This document shows, in pieces, positions 1 through 7,948 of a DNA stretch of 36,293 nt. Under the pieces are notes generated by a model. That model did no database searches. It saw only the letters and a program-made list of their open reading frames with translations, and was not told where the DNA came from. Position 1 is the stretch's first letter, and every line of letters begins with the position of its first letter. The DNA is from Cohnella xylanilytica (GTDB lineage Bacteria > Bacillota > Bacilli > Paenibacillales > Paenibacillaceae): positions 1 to 36,293 of the forward strand of contig NZ_JACJVR010000066.1 in NCBI RefSeq assembly GCF_014212175.1, given 5' to 3'. Both the position numbers and the translations under genes were made by a program.

Positions 1-5
1 AGCCG

Positions 6-38
6 TAAGAGCAACCCCTAATCCAGGAGCTGCTCTTA
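6..38. repeat. Inverted repeat at left edge of window
   Basis: Perfect 8-bp inverted repeat, TAAGAGCA at 6-13 and TGCTCTTA at 31-38, with a 17-nt loop. No T-tract follows on either strand, so it is not a convincing terminator. It could be the tail of a structure belonging to a gene outside the window. Confidence 0.35.
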
Positions 39-214
39 GCATACAAGGTGGAATTTGTATGGTTTTTTTCACACAAATCAAACCCCATGCCCCCTATTAA
101 GGCCAATTTTATACGATTTTTCATACACAAGTCTGAATCGAAAGATCTCGGGATAGGTTTCGTTAGGGAAATGGACTTTCGTAGAAAAAAGGGACCGAGA
201 AGAACGCTCTTTTG
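39..214. other. AT-rich intergenic stretch without a recognisable gene
   Basis: This stretch is visibly richer in A and T than the genes that follow and contains several T-runs. An open frame starting at 48 runs through it but continues out of frame through the VOC gene, has no ribosome binding site and no recognisable domain, so no gene is called. I see no other structure in it. Confidence 0.5.
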
Positions 215-244
215 TTTACATACATACTGTTTGTATGCTAAATT
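215..244 (+). promoter_or_regulatory. Promoter with embedded TetR-type operator
   Basis: A -35 box TTTACA (215-220) and a -10-like TAAATT (239-244) are separated by 18 bp. A perfect inverted repeat CATAC-N5-GTATG (223-237) fills the spacer. TetR-family repressors commonly bind such palindromes over core promoters, and a tetR-type gene is the second gene downstream. That it is the operator of that regulator is inference. Confidence 0.55.
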
Positions 245-273
245 AGGTTTATCCAAATTTAGGAGGTTCCTTT

Positions 274-702
274 ATGAGAGCATCCAGCTTATACCCCGTC
301 CTTCTGACCGACCGGGTTGCCGCCACGGCAGACTTCTACGTCGAGCACTTCGGGTTCGCGAAGGTATTCGAGGCGGATTGGTATGTGAGCTTGAAGATGT
401 CCGGCCATGCCTTCCCGTTCGAGTTGGCCATTCTCGACGCCGCCCATCCGACGATTCCCGAAGCTTACAGGAAGAAGACGGGCGGGCTGATCCTCAACTT
501 CGAAGTGGACGATGTCGATAAGGAGTACGAACGCCTGGTTCGAGGGGCCAAGCTTCCCGTGGAGCTCGAGCTCCGCACGGAGGAGTTCGGACAGCGCCAC
601 TTCATCACTTCCGATCCGAACGGGATCTTGATCGACGTCATTACGGTCGTTCCCCCGACGGACGATTACAGCAGCCAATACATCGAAGAGGCATGGAAAT
701 AA
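274..702 (+). CDS. VOC family protein (glyoxalase/bleomycin-resistance fold)
   Basis: A 142-residue cytoplasmic protein with the paired beta-alpha-beta-beta-beta layout of the vicinal oxygen chelate superfamily. The N-terminal half reads [19 protein letters not shown], the usual opening of a VOC module, and the C-terminal half has the characteristic [11 protein letters not shown] strand near residues 115-123. VOC members include dioxygenases, glyoxalases and drug-binding resistance proteins; the sequence does not tell which this is. The start is fixed by AGGAGG at about 261-266, 7 nt before the ATG. The tetR-type gene begins 31 bp downstream on the same strand, so the pair is probably one operon controlled by the palindrome in its promoter. 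A role in drug or stress resistance is possible but not shown. Confidence 0.85.
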   Translation: MRASSLYPVLLTDRVAATADFYVEHFGFAKVFEADWYVSLKMSGHAFPFELAILDAAHPTIPEAYRKKTGGLILNFEVDDVDKEYERLVRGAKLPVELELRTEEFGQRHFITSDPNGILIDVITVVPPTDDYSSQYIEEAWK

Positions 703-733
703 AGGGCCTGGCAGGGGAGCGGAAGAGTCGAGC

Positions 734-1324
734 ATGAGAAGAAGCAAAGCCGAGGCGACGGAGACGGTTCGAACGCTGCTCGAAGTCGCCCGAGCCCATT
801 TTACCGAGCACGGATACGCGAACGCGGCCCTGGAGTCGATCGTTCAGGAAGCGAATGTGACGCGGGGCGCGGTCTATCATCATTTTCGCAGCAAGAAGGA
901 ATTGTTCCGGGTCGTCCTTGAGAACGCCCAGCGGGAGGTCGCCGACCGGGTGGAGCGGGAAGCTTCGACAAGCGACGACCTGTGGCAGCAGCTTCGCTTG
1001 GGCTGCCGCGCGTTCGTCATGGCCGCCGTCGAGGAGAGGAACCGGCGAATTCTGCTGATCGACGGCCCGGCGATCCTCGGTTGGGAGACCTGGAGGGAGA
1101 TGGACCGGGCCCATTCCATGCGTCTCTTGAGGGAACAGCTTGGCACCATGCGGGACCATGGATTCTTCCCGGCGATTCCGCTGGAGGTCCTGACTCACTT
1201 TATCTCGGGCGGACTGAACGAGACGGCTCTCTGGCTCGCCAACCAAGCGTTGCAGCCGAACGTCGCAGACGAGACGATGAAGGCTCTGGACGCGCTTCTG
1301 GAAGGGTTTAAGCATTTTCGTTAA
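734..1324 (+). CDS. TetR/AcrR family transcriptional regulator
   Basis: A 196-residue regulator. Residues 8-55 form the TetR DNA-binding domain: a first helix LLEVARAHFTEHGY, then a helix-turn-helix ending in TRGAVYHHFRSKKELF, which is the family signature. The C-terminal ligand-binding domain (about 75-196) is variable as usual and gives no clue to the ligand. A GGGGAG ribosome binding site lies upstream of the ATG. It follows the VOC gene on the same strand, and the CATAC-N5-GTATG palindrome at 223-237 is the obvious candidate operator, which would make the operon self-repressed and inducible. The 94 bp after its stop, up to the convergent AraC gene, contain no convincing terminator. Confidence 0.9.
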   Translation: MRRSKAEATETVRTLLEVARAHFTEHGYANAALESIVQEANVTRGAVYHHFRSKKELFRVVLENAQREVADRVEREASTSDDLWQQLRLGCRAFVMAAVEERNRRILLIDGPAILGWETWREMDRAHSMRLLREQLGTMRDHGFFPAIPLEVLTHFISGGLNETALWLANQALQPNVADETMKALDALLEGFKHFR

Positions 1325-1418
1325 TGGTCGAATATCCATAAGCTCTCGCTATAAAGTTCGCGACAAGCTCCTCTTAAGGCAACACTGGGTGTAAATCAGG
1401 CAACCTGAAGCGATTCGG

Positions 1419-2294
1419 CTAATCGCGCCGCAGGCCGCGGTATTGGGTCGGCGACATCCGATGGTAGTCGGAGAATTGCTTGGAGAAGTAGTGCACGGAG
1501 TCGTAGCCGAGCTGCTCGGAGATCCGGGTGACCGATTGGTCGCTCTCGAGCAGCAGGGCCGCGGCTTTTTTCATTTTCAAGCGGAGCTGGTACGCCTTCG
1601 GAGTCATGCCCGTCGAGCTCTTGAACAGCTCGTAGAAGTGGGACTTCTCCAGGCCGCACTCCCGGCTCATCTCCTCGTGGGACCAGCGGGCCTCCGGCTC
1701 CCGCTCCATCCGCCGAAGCAGGCGCGCGATGCGGCGGTCGGCCGGGGAGCCCGAACGCAGCTCGCCATGGGCATGCAGCAGCCAAGCCTTCATAAGGCTG
1801 GACACGAGCGCTTCCGCGTTCTCGTCCGCCGAGCCGTGCCACCCGCAGATGCGCGCGAGCCAATCCGTGAGCGGCGAATGGGACGGAACGCGGGCGTGCC
1901 GCGGCATCGCGTCCAGCTCCGGGCATGCCGTCGGCGGCGGCATGAGCTGAGGATCGGGGCGGCTCGTCTGGAAGGAGAAGTGGGAGAACAGCCGCTCGGG
2001 CTTCCCCCACAGGTCGCAGTAGAGGTTGTAAGCCGTAAGCGGCGCGGCCGACTCCAGATGGAACGAGTGCGCTTCCCCCGGCCGGATGTAGACGAGAGAC
2101 CCGGTGCCGACCGGGTACGGCGTCCCTTCGACGACTACGCTCCCCTGGCCGTGCACGAACAGGTGGAAGGCATGCGTGTACCCGACCCGCGTCTCCTCGT
2201 GCACGTCTCCTCTGTACGTATAGCGATGGGCGTCCCTGACGTAGACGGACGCCTCCGCCAGCTTCCTCTCCGCCTGCGGAACGCTTCTCTCCAA
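1419..2294 (-). CDS. AraC family regulator (cupin sensor plus AraC HTH), TTG start
   Basis: A 291-residue one-component regulator. Residues about 20-90 form an AraC-type cupin (HAFHLFVHGQGSVVVEGTPY, then VYIRPGEAHSFHLES), which normally binds a sugar or other small ligand. Residues about 190-290 form the double helix-turn-helix with RISEQLGYDSVHYFSKQFSDYHRMSPTQYR in two adjoining pieces. The likely start is TTG at 2292-2294: an in-frame stop lies two codons upstream, and the next ATG falls after the whole cupin, which would truncate the sensor. The gene is divergent from the GHL6-like glycosidase, 133 bp away, so it probably controls that gene. The ligand is unknown. Confidence 0.88.
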   Translation of the reverse strand: MERSVPQAERKLAEASVYVRDAHRYTYRGDVHEETRVGYTHAFHLFVHGQGSVVVEGTPYPVGTGSLVYIRPGEAHSFHLESAAPLTAYNLYCDLWGKPERLFSHFSFQTSRPDPQLMPPPTACPELDAMPRHARVPSHSPLTDWLARICGWHGSADENAEALVSSLMKAWLLHAHGELRSGSPADRRIARLLRRMEREPEARWSHEEMSRECGLEKSHFYELFKSSTGMTPKAYQLRLKMKKAAALLLESDQSVTRISEQLGYDSVHYFSKQFSDYHRMSPTQYRGLRRD

Positions 2295-2427
2295 CTCTCA
2301 ACACCACCGGAATATATTATAAATGACGGAATGCTGTTAAAAGACGGTCGTTCGCCTCCATCATACAATAAAGGGGAGGAAGAAGGGAACCAAGGCAAGC
2401 ATTCCAACCGTGAAGGAGCAATATTCG
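2295..2427. promoter_or_regulatory. Divergent promoter region, araC-type gene / glycosidase
   Basis: On the minus strand a perfect TATAAT (complement of 2316-2321) lies 22 bp before the TTG start of the regulator, without a clear -35. On the plus strand TACAAT at 2364-2369 is a candidate -10, also lacking a good -35, as expected of an activator-dependent promoter. An AGGAG at 2414-2418, 9 nt before ATG 2428, sets the glycosidase start. Confidence 0.45.
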
Positions 2428-4407
2428 ATGCGCTTCAGACAGGTTCATCTGGATTTTCACACGTCGGAAAATATTCAAAGAATCGGACAGAGCTTCTCCA
2501 AGGCTCAGTTCCAGGAGATGCTGAAGGTCGGCCATGTCGATTCGATCACGGTGTTCGCCAAGTGCCATCACGGCTGGGCGTATTTCCCGTCGGAGGAGAA
2601 CGAGATTCACCCGCACCTGGACTTCGACCTGCTCGGCGCCCAGATCGAAGCGGCGCACGAGATCGGCGTCAAGACGCCCGTCTACTTGTCCGCCGGGCTG
2701 GACGAACGGCTCGCGCGCCTGCACCCGGAGTGGCTCTTCCGCGACGAGAACGACCAGACGAGCTGGGCGAAGGGGTTCATGGAGCCGGGATACCATCTGT
2801 TCTGCTTGAACTCGCCTTATCTCGACATCCTGATCCGCCAGATCGAGGAGGCGGTGCGCAAGTACGACGGCGACGGCGTCTTCCTCGACATCGTGGGCGT
2901 GCGCAAGTGTTACTGCCATACGTGCGTCAACCAGCTGCGAAGCGAAGGGAAGGATCCGCGGGATCCGAAGCGCGTCCTCGAGCTCGGCGAGCGGGTCTAC
3001 GCGAACTATACGCGCCGGGTGAAGGAGGCCGTCCACGCGATCAAGCCGGGCCATCCGATCTTCCACAACGCCGGCCACATCCACCGGGGACGGCGCGACC
3101 TGGCGGCGATGAACACGCATCAGGAGCTCGAATCGCTGCCGACGGGCGGCTGGGGCTACGACCACTTCCCATTGTCCGCCCGCTACGTGCAGCCTCTCGG
3201 CTACGATTTTCTCGGGATGACCGGCAAGTTCCATACGTCCTGGGGCGAGTTCGGCGGCTACAAGCACCCGAACGCGCTGAGGTACGAGGCGGCGCTCAGC
3301 CTCGCCAACGGGGCCCGCTGCTCGATCGGCGACCAGCTGCATCCCGAGGGGCGGATGGACCCGGCCACCTACCGGCTGATCGGCGCCGCGTACGCGGAAG
3401 TGGAGCGCAAGGAAGCGTGGTGCTCGGACGCGCGGAACGTCGCCGACGTCGGCCTGCTGTCGGTCGAAGCGGTCAGCGCGGGCGCCAGCGGCAGCGGAGC
3501 GTCGACGACGAAGCCGGACATCGGCGCGGCGCGGATTCTGCTCGAGAACCAGATCCTGTTCGACGTGCTCGACCTCGAATCCGACTTCCGGGCGTATAAG
3601 GTGCTGATTCTGCCGGACCGGGTGACCGTGGACGAGAAGCTCGCGGCGAAGCTGCGCGACTACACGAACGGCGGCGGGAAGCTGCTCGCGACCGGGCTGT
3701 CCGGCCTCGATCCGGAGCTGAAGGGCTTCGCGGTCGATCTCGGGGTCCGCTATGCCGGGCCGAACCCGTTCAAGCCCGACTATCTGCGCCCCTTCTTCGA
3801 GCTGCCGTCGCTGGGCGAGGCTTCCTTCGTCCTCTACGCCGACGGGCAGCGGGCGGAGCTGGCCGCAGGAGGCGAAGAGCTGGGCCGCCGCGAGGATCCG
3901 TACTTCAACCGCGACGTGTACTCCTTCTGCTCGCACCAGCATACGCCGAGCAGCCACAGCGGCGGCGGACCGGGCATCGTCCGGAGCGCGAACGGCATCT
4001 ACATCGCCTGGAACGTGTTCGAGGACTACGCGGACAAGGGCTCGCTCCCCGTCAAGGAGACGGTGGCGCACGCGCTGCGGCTGCTGATCGGCCGGCCGAC
4101 TCTCGAGATCGGGCTTCCCGCCCAGGGCGTCGCGACGCTGCAGCACCAGGAGAAGGAGAAGCGGTACGTCCAGCATTCGCTGTACGCGTCCCCCGTCCGG
4201 AGAGGAACGGGCGTCGAGGTCATCGAGGACCTCGTGCCGCTGTACGACGTCGACGCGAAGGTGCGTCTGCCGGGCAAGGAGATCGTCCGCGTCTATCTCG
4301 CCCCGGAGGGGGCGGATCTCGCTTACGAGACCGACGGCGACACGGTCCGCTACACGATCGGCAAGCTGCTGAACCACCAGATGGTCGTGCTCGATTACAA
4401 GGCGTGA
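2428..4407 (+). CDS. GHL6-like putative glycoside hydrolase with GATase-like trimerisation domain
   Basis: A 659-residue protein with no signal peptide, so cytoplasmic. Residues 1-330 look like a (beta/alpha)8 barrel: MRFRQVHLDFHTSE opens it, followed by an HPEW motif, a LDIVGVRKCYCHTC segment and LESLPTGGWGYDHFPLSARY. This resembles the hypothetical glycosyl hydrolase 6 group (GHL6), often annotated alpha-amylase-family or fucosidase-like. Residues about 340-550 contain a class I glutamine-amidotransferase-like fold (YKVLILPD, then LRDYTNGGGKLLATG), as in the GH42 trimerisation domain. A beta domain closes the protein. I chose ATG 2428, not the in-frame GTG at 2410, because AAGGAG sits 9 nt before the ATG and falls inside the longer reading. 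Substrate and catalytic residues cannot be assigned. Confidence 0.78.
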   Translation: MRFRQVHLDFHTSENIQRIGQSFSKAQFQEMLKVGHVDSITVFAKCHHGWAYFPSEENEIHPHLDFDLLGAQIEAAHEIGVKTPVYLSAGLDERLARLHPEWLFRDENDQTSWAKGFMEPGYHLFCLNSPYLDILIRQIEEAVRKYDGDGVFLDIVGVRKCYCHTCVNQLRSEGKDPRDPKRVLELGERVYANYTRRVKEAVHAIKPGHPIFHNAGHIHRGRRDLAAMNTHQELESLPTGGWGYDHFPLSARYVQPLGYDFLGMTGKFHTSWGEFGGYKHPNALRYEAALSLANGARCSIGDQLHPEGRMDPATYRLIGAAYAEVERKEAWCSDARNVADVGLLSVEAVSAGASGSGASTTKPDIGAARILLENQILFDVLDLESDFRAYKVLILPDRVTVDEKLAAKLRDYTNGGGKLLATGLSGLDPELKGFAVDLGVRYAGPNPFKPDYLRPFFELPSLGEASFVLYADGQRAELAAGGEELGRREDPYFNRDVYSFCSHQHTPSSHSGGGPGIVRSANGIYIAWNVFEDYADKGSLPVKETVAHALRLLIGRPTLEIGLPAQGVATLQHQEKEKRYVQHSLYASPVRRGTGVEVIEDLVPLYDVDAKVRLPGKEIVRVYLAPEGADLAYETDGDTVRYTIGKLLNHQMVVLDYKA

Positions 4408-4421
4408 TTCGGCAATCGCAT

Positions 4422-4451
4422 TTGACACTCTTTTTGACGGGATTATATAGT
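4422..4451 (+). promoter_or_regulatory. Sigma-A-like promoter of the membrane AraC regulator
   Basis: TTGACA (4422-4427, a perfect -35) is followed by overlapping -10 candidates, TATATA (4444-4449, 16-bp spacing) and TATAGT (4446-4451, 18-bp spacing). It begins 15 bp after the glycosidase stop, so the regulator has its own promoter and looks constitutively expressed. Confidence 0.65.
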
Positions 4452-4492
4452 TAAGGCACCAAGACGACCAAGAGGTACGGGAGTGGGCCGCC

Positions 4493-6832
4493 ATGAATCT
4501 GTTCCGGACGTTCCGGGGACGCAAATACCTGCAACGGATCTTGCTCAGCTTCATTCCGGTCGTGGCGATTCTGGCGGTCGCGTCCTACTGGCTTAACGCC
4601 AACGCGCGGGGCAAGGTGCTGGAGACGCAGAACGAAGCGGATCTCAGGCTCCTCTCGCAGATCAATTACAATATCGAGAACATGAACGGCATCGTGAGGG
4701 ACCTCGCCGTCTCGCTGTTCAACGACGACGAACTGATCGCCCTCAAGGCCGGCGCCAACTACGAGCAGAGCATTCTCAAGGTGTACCGGCTGGACCGCAC
4801 GGTCGCCGAATCTCCGTATTTGCATTCGGTCGCGTTCTATAATTCGAGCCAGCGCCGGTTTTTCTCGTCTCTCAACCACAGCATGCCCAACGACGAGTTC
4901 TACGGGGCGCTCGACGCCTACATGAAGGCCCACCCGGACGTGCCGAAGCTCCAGTTGCTTCCGCTCGATCTGAACGGCGGCAACGGCATCGACGTCTTCA
5001 TCTTCTTCCTGTACGACGGGCCGTCCCTCGGTTCGGTCAACGGCAATGCGCTCATTCTGACGGTGAAGCCGGACTGGATGCTGGACAATGTGAAAACGCT
5101 TAATCGCTTGGCCGAACGGGAGAACGACGCCCTCTTCATCGCGGACGGGGACGGCAACGTGCTGATCTCGAGCGATCGGGTGCAGAGGGACTTGGCGGGC
5201 ATGAAGGACGCGCTGCTGCAGCGGATTGCCGCCTCCCCGCGGACGCTGGACGACTTCACGTACACCTACAAGGGGACCAAGTACAAGGTGACGTATCTGA
5301 GCAAGGGGCTGAACAACTGGAGCATCGTCAGCCTGCGGGATTACGACGCCGTGCTCGGCAGCGTCCGGCAGATGAAGTGGACGGAGATCGTCGTCACGGT
5401 GTCCGTCGTCCTGCTGGCCGTCCTCTTGTCCGTCTACTTCTCGCTTCGGCTGTACCGGCCGGTCGGCCAGCTGTACAGCCTGGTGAAGGACGACGGGCGG
5501 ACCCCTGCGCCGGCCGCGGCTTCGGCCCGGTCGGCGGCTCCGGACGAGATGACGGTGATCGCCGCCAACTTCCGCGGCTTGCAGGATAAGCTGAGCCAGC
5601 TCGAGAGGGAGCAGGCTTCGCAGGCCAACATCGCCAAGGCGTACCAGCTCCGCAGCCTGATCGGCGGCAGCGACGCCGTGCCGGAGACGGAGCTGCTGCA
5701 GAACAAGGCGTTGTACGGGCTCGACATCGCCGTGCCGGGGACGTACGCCGTGGCCGTCGTCCGGCTCGACGGCCTGGAGGAGCTGCTCGCCGCGCAGGGG
5801 CCGCAGGCCGAGTCGCTGCTCAGCTTCGCGATCGCCAACATCGGCCAGGAGCTGCTGCGCCGCTCCTTCTCCTGCGAGGCCGCGGACATGAAGAGCGGCC
5901 ACCTCGTCTTCCTCGTCAGCGGCGGAACGGACAAGGAGTTCGCTTCCCTGAAGGAGAGGTTCGCGGAGCTGCAGCGAACGGTCCGGCAATACTACCGGGT
6001 CTCGTTCACGGTCGCTCTCAGCCGCCCGTTCTCTTCGTATCGGGAGATCACGAGCCGGTACAAGCTCGCGCTGCGGCATTCGGATTACCGCATGGCGACG
6101 GGCCGAGGCTCGATCCTCGATCCGGACCGGGTTCAGGCGAACGAGCGGAACGCGGAGTACCGCGTGCCTCCGGAGCTCGAGCGGCAGCTCGCCGAAGGGC
6201 TCAAGGGCGGAGACCGGGAGCGGGCCGAGGAAGCGATCGCCCGCTGGAAGGAGGTCGTCGGCGGGTTCGGCTTCGAGAACATGTTCGCCGCCGTCCAGCA
6301 TATGGCGATGACGCTGAGCAATACGCTCCGGGAGATGAACAGCTACAACCTGAACCCGGTGTCGGTCGACCTTCAGGCGATCAACCGCCGCATTCTCGGC
6401 AAGGAGACGCTGGAGGACATCGGGCGCGTCCTGTCCGAAGTCATCGGCGAAGTGTTCGAGCAGCGCCAGAGCGGCAAGGAGGACAAGGGCCGCCTGATCG
6501 CGGAGACGATCAAGGAGATCGTGGACAAGCATTACGCCGACCCCGATCTCAACGTGCAGAAGATCGCCGACATGCTGAAGATGAACCCGGTCTATCTCGG
6601 GCAGACGTTCAAGGCGCAGGAGGGGGGCACCGTCGTCGACCTGATCAACTCGACCCGGCTCGCCCAAGCCCGCCTGTACCTGGAGCAGCAGGACTTGACG
6701 GTCGCCGAGATTATGGAGAAGGTCGGCTTCGGGAACGAGAGCTACTTCTACCGCCTGTTCAAGCGCCGTTACAGCGTCACTCCGAAGGAGTACCGCCTGA
6801 AGTTCTCGATCGAGCGTCTGAACGGGGGTTGA
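4493..6832 (+). CDS. Membrane-anchored AraC family regulator (extracellular sensor, cytoplasmic HTH)
   Basis: A 779-residue one-component membrane regulator. A first transmembrane helix (about 16-34) and a second (about 297-317) flank an extracellular region that resembles a Cache-type sensor (QINYNIENMNGIVRDLAVSL near its start). After the second helix come a short linker and a variable cytoplasmic domain with a YRVSFTVALSRPFSSYREI segment typical of these proteins. The last ~105 residues are the AraC double HTH (LNVQKIADMLKMNPVYLGQ, then VGFGNESYFYRLFKRRYSVT). Such regulators in Paenibacillus usually sit beside Lpl-type importers and activate them, so this is the best candidate activator of the LplB operon beginning at 9180, inferred from context. 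A strong terminator follows directly. Confidence 0.9.
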   Translation: MNLFRTFRGRKYLQRILLSFIPVVAILAVASYWLNANARGKVLETQNEADLRLLSQINYNIENMNGIVRDLAVSLFNDDELIALKAGANYEQSILKVYRLDRTVAESPYLHSVAFYNSSQRRFFSSLNHSMPNDEFYGALDAYMKAHPDVPKLQLLPLDLNGGNGIDVFIFFLYDGPSLGSVNGNALILTVKPDWMLDNVKTLNRLAERENDALFIADGDGNVLISSDRVQRDLAGMKDALLQRIAASPRTLDDFTYTYKGTKYKVTYLSKGLNNWSIVSLRDYDAVLGSVRQMKWTEIVVTVSVVLLAVLLSVYFSLRLYRPVGQLYSLVKDDGRTPAPAAASARSAAPDEMTVIAANFRGLQDKLSQLEREQASQANIAKAYQLRSLIGGSDAVPETELLQNKALYGLDIAVPGTYAVAVVRLDGLEELLAAQGPQAESLLSFAIANIGQELLRRSFSCEAADMKSGHLVFLVSGGTDKEFASLKERFAELQRTVRQYYRVSFTVALSRPFSSYREITSRYKLALRHSDYRMATGRGSILDPDRVQANERNAEYRVPPELERQLAEGLKGGDRERAEEAIARWKEVVGGFGFENMFAAVQHMAMTLSNTLREMNSYNLNPVSVDLQAINRRILGKETLEDIGRVLSEVIGEVFEQRQSGKEDKGRLIAETIKEIVDKHYADPDLNVQKIADMLKMNPVYLGQTFKAQEGGTVVDLINSTRLAQARLYLEQQDLTVAEIMEKVGFGNESYFYRLFKRRYSVTPKEYRLKFSIERLNGG

Positions 6833-6849
6833 CCTATCGGACCATTCAA

Positions 6850-6885
6850 AAACGGACAGCTGCGGCGAACCGCAGCTGTCCGTTT
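6850..6885. terminator. Bidirectional intrinsic terminator
   Basis: A perfect 16-bp stem, 6850-6865 with 6870-6885, around a CGAA tetraloop. The stem starts with AAA and ends with TTT, so it can act on both strands. It lies between two convergent genes that stop at 6832 and 6891. Confidence 0.9.
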
Positions 6886-6890
6886 CCTAT

Positions 6891-7787
6891 TCAGGTCGCG
6901 AAATACGATTCCCGATCCAGGTCGGGAATGAGCCCCGGATGCACGGGCTGCCACCCGAACCGCTCCCGGGTCAGCGCGCTCGATGCCGACATGTCCTTCG
7001 ACACGAAGCGCGCCAGCCAACCGAAATGATCGGCGGCCTCTTCGGCGGCCTTGCCGACCGTCGGCACTCCGAGTCGGCGGCCGATGACGTCTGCGATGTC
7101 GCGAAGCGGCACTCCCTCTTCTCCGACCGCGTGCAGCTTGGCGCCAGCGGGCGCCGACTCCAGCGCCAGCCGGTAGAGCCGCGCGGCGTCGAGCCGATGC
7201 ACGGCAGGCCAGCGGATGACGCCATCGTCCACGTAAGCCGAGACGCCCGTTGTGCGGGCAAGCCGGATCAAGGCCGGAACGAAGCCGTAATCGCCGTCGC
7301 CGTGCACCGAGTGCGGAAGCCGGACGATCGACGCCCGCACGCCGCGCGACGCCAGCGAGAGCGCCTCGGCTTCCGAGGCGGAGCGATGCGTCACGACGGA
7401 GCCGGGATCGGGCGAATCTTCTTCCGTTCCGAGGCGGCCCGTCGCGAGATGCCCGATCACGGAGGTCGCGACGAAGGGGCGGCCGGACCCCGCGAGCGCG
7501 GCGCCGATCGTCTCGACCGCGCGCCTGTCGGCCTCGCCGGCGGCGTTAAGGTTCGAGAAATCGTGAATGAAGGCGGTATGGATGACGCCGTCCGATTCGG
7601 CCGCTCCGCGACTCAGGCTCTCCAGATCGTCCAGAGCGCCGCGGTACGCGGAGGCTCCCGCGGCGGCGAGCTTGGCTGCGGCCGCATCCGAACGGGCGAG
7701 GCCAAGCACCTCATGCCCGGCTTCCAGCAGTTCGCGCACGATGGCGGAGCCGACGAAGCCCGTCGCTCCAGTGACAAAAACGCGCAT
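6891..7787 (-). CDS. Atypical SDR / NAD-dependent epimerase-like protein
   Basis: A 298-residue Rossmann-fold protein beginning [13 protein letters not shown], whose GxxGxxG at residues 7-13 is the dinucleotide site of extended short-chain dehydrogenases. The usual catalytic YxxxK is not evident: the equivalent stretch reads [17 protein letters not shown], so the reaction may differ from a normal dehydrogenase or epimerase. The start at 7787 was preferred to an upstream in-frame ATG because GGGAGGG lies 7-8 nt before it and the dinucleotide motif begins immediately. The AraC-type gene at 7949-8905 lies upstream on the same strand, 161 bp away, and probably regulates it. The substrate is unknown, and nothing ties it to the sugar genes around it. 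Confidence 0.82.
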   Translation of the reverse strand: MRVFVTGATGFVGSAIVRELLEAGHEVLGLARSDAAAAKLAAAGASAYRGALDDLESLSRGAAESDGVIHTAFIHDFSNLNAAGEADRRAVETIGAALAGSGRPFVATSVIGHLATGRLGTEEDSPDPGSVVTHRSASEAEALSLASRGVRASIVRLPHSVHGDGDYGFVPALIRLARTTGVSAYVDDGVIRWPAVHRLDAARLYRLALESAPAGAKLHAVGEEGVPLRDIADVIGRRLGVPTVGKAAEEAADHFGWLARFVSKDMSASSALTRERFGWQPVHPGLIPDLDRESYFAT

Positions 7788-7862
7788 ATTGAAACCCTCC
7801 CTATACGAGTCGAAGGTGGAATCGTTCAAACCGCCGGCGGTTTAAAGAGACGACTCGACAAC

Positions 7863-7889
7863 GTTAGCCCTAAGGCTAACCTCATTATA
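7863..7889 (-). promoter_or_regulatory. SDR gene promoter with palindromic operator
   Basis: On the minus strand a perfect TATAAT (complement of 7884-7889) is followed at once by a palindrome with 7-bp arms GTTAGCC/GGCTAAC around 4 nt (7863-7880). That places the palindrome over the predicted transcription start, a typical repressor position. No good -35 is visible, so activation may also be needed. The protein that binds is unknown. Confidence 0.5.
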
Positions 7890-7948
7890 GGTCATGCTTC
7901 GGCGCGAGATTTGTTTCATTCCCGCCTCTTCTTGCCTGATCCTCCGGA

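Noticed and set aside
48..521. 157-codon open frame on the plus strand at the left end
   Set aside because: No ribosome binding site, no recognisable domain, and its second half only shadows the well-supported VOC gene in another frame.
2317..4554. Long minus-strand open frame (745 codons) opposite the GHL6-like gene
   Set aside because: An antisense shadow caused by high GC at third codon positions; Arg/Val/Leu-rich translation without domains.
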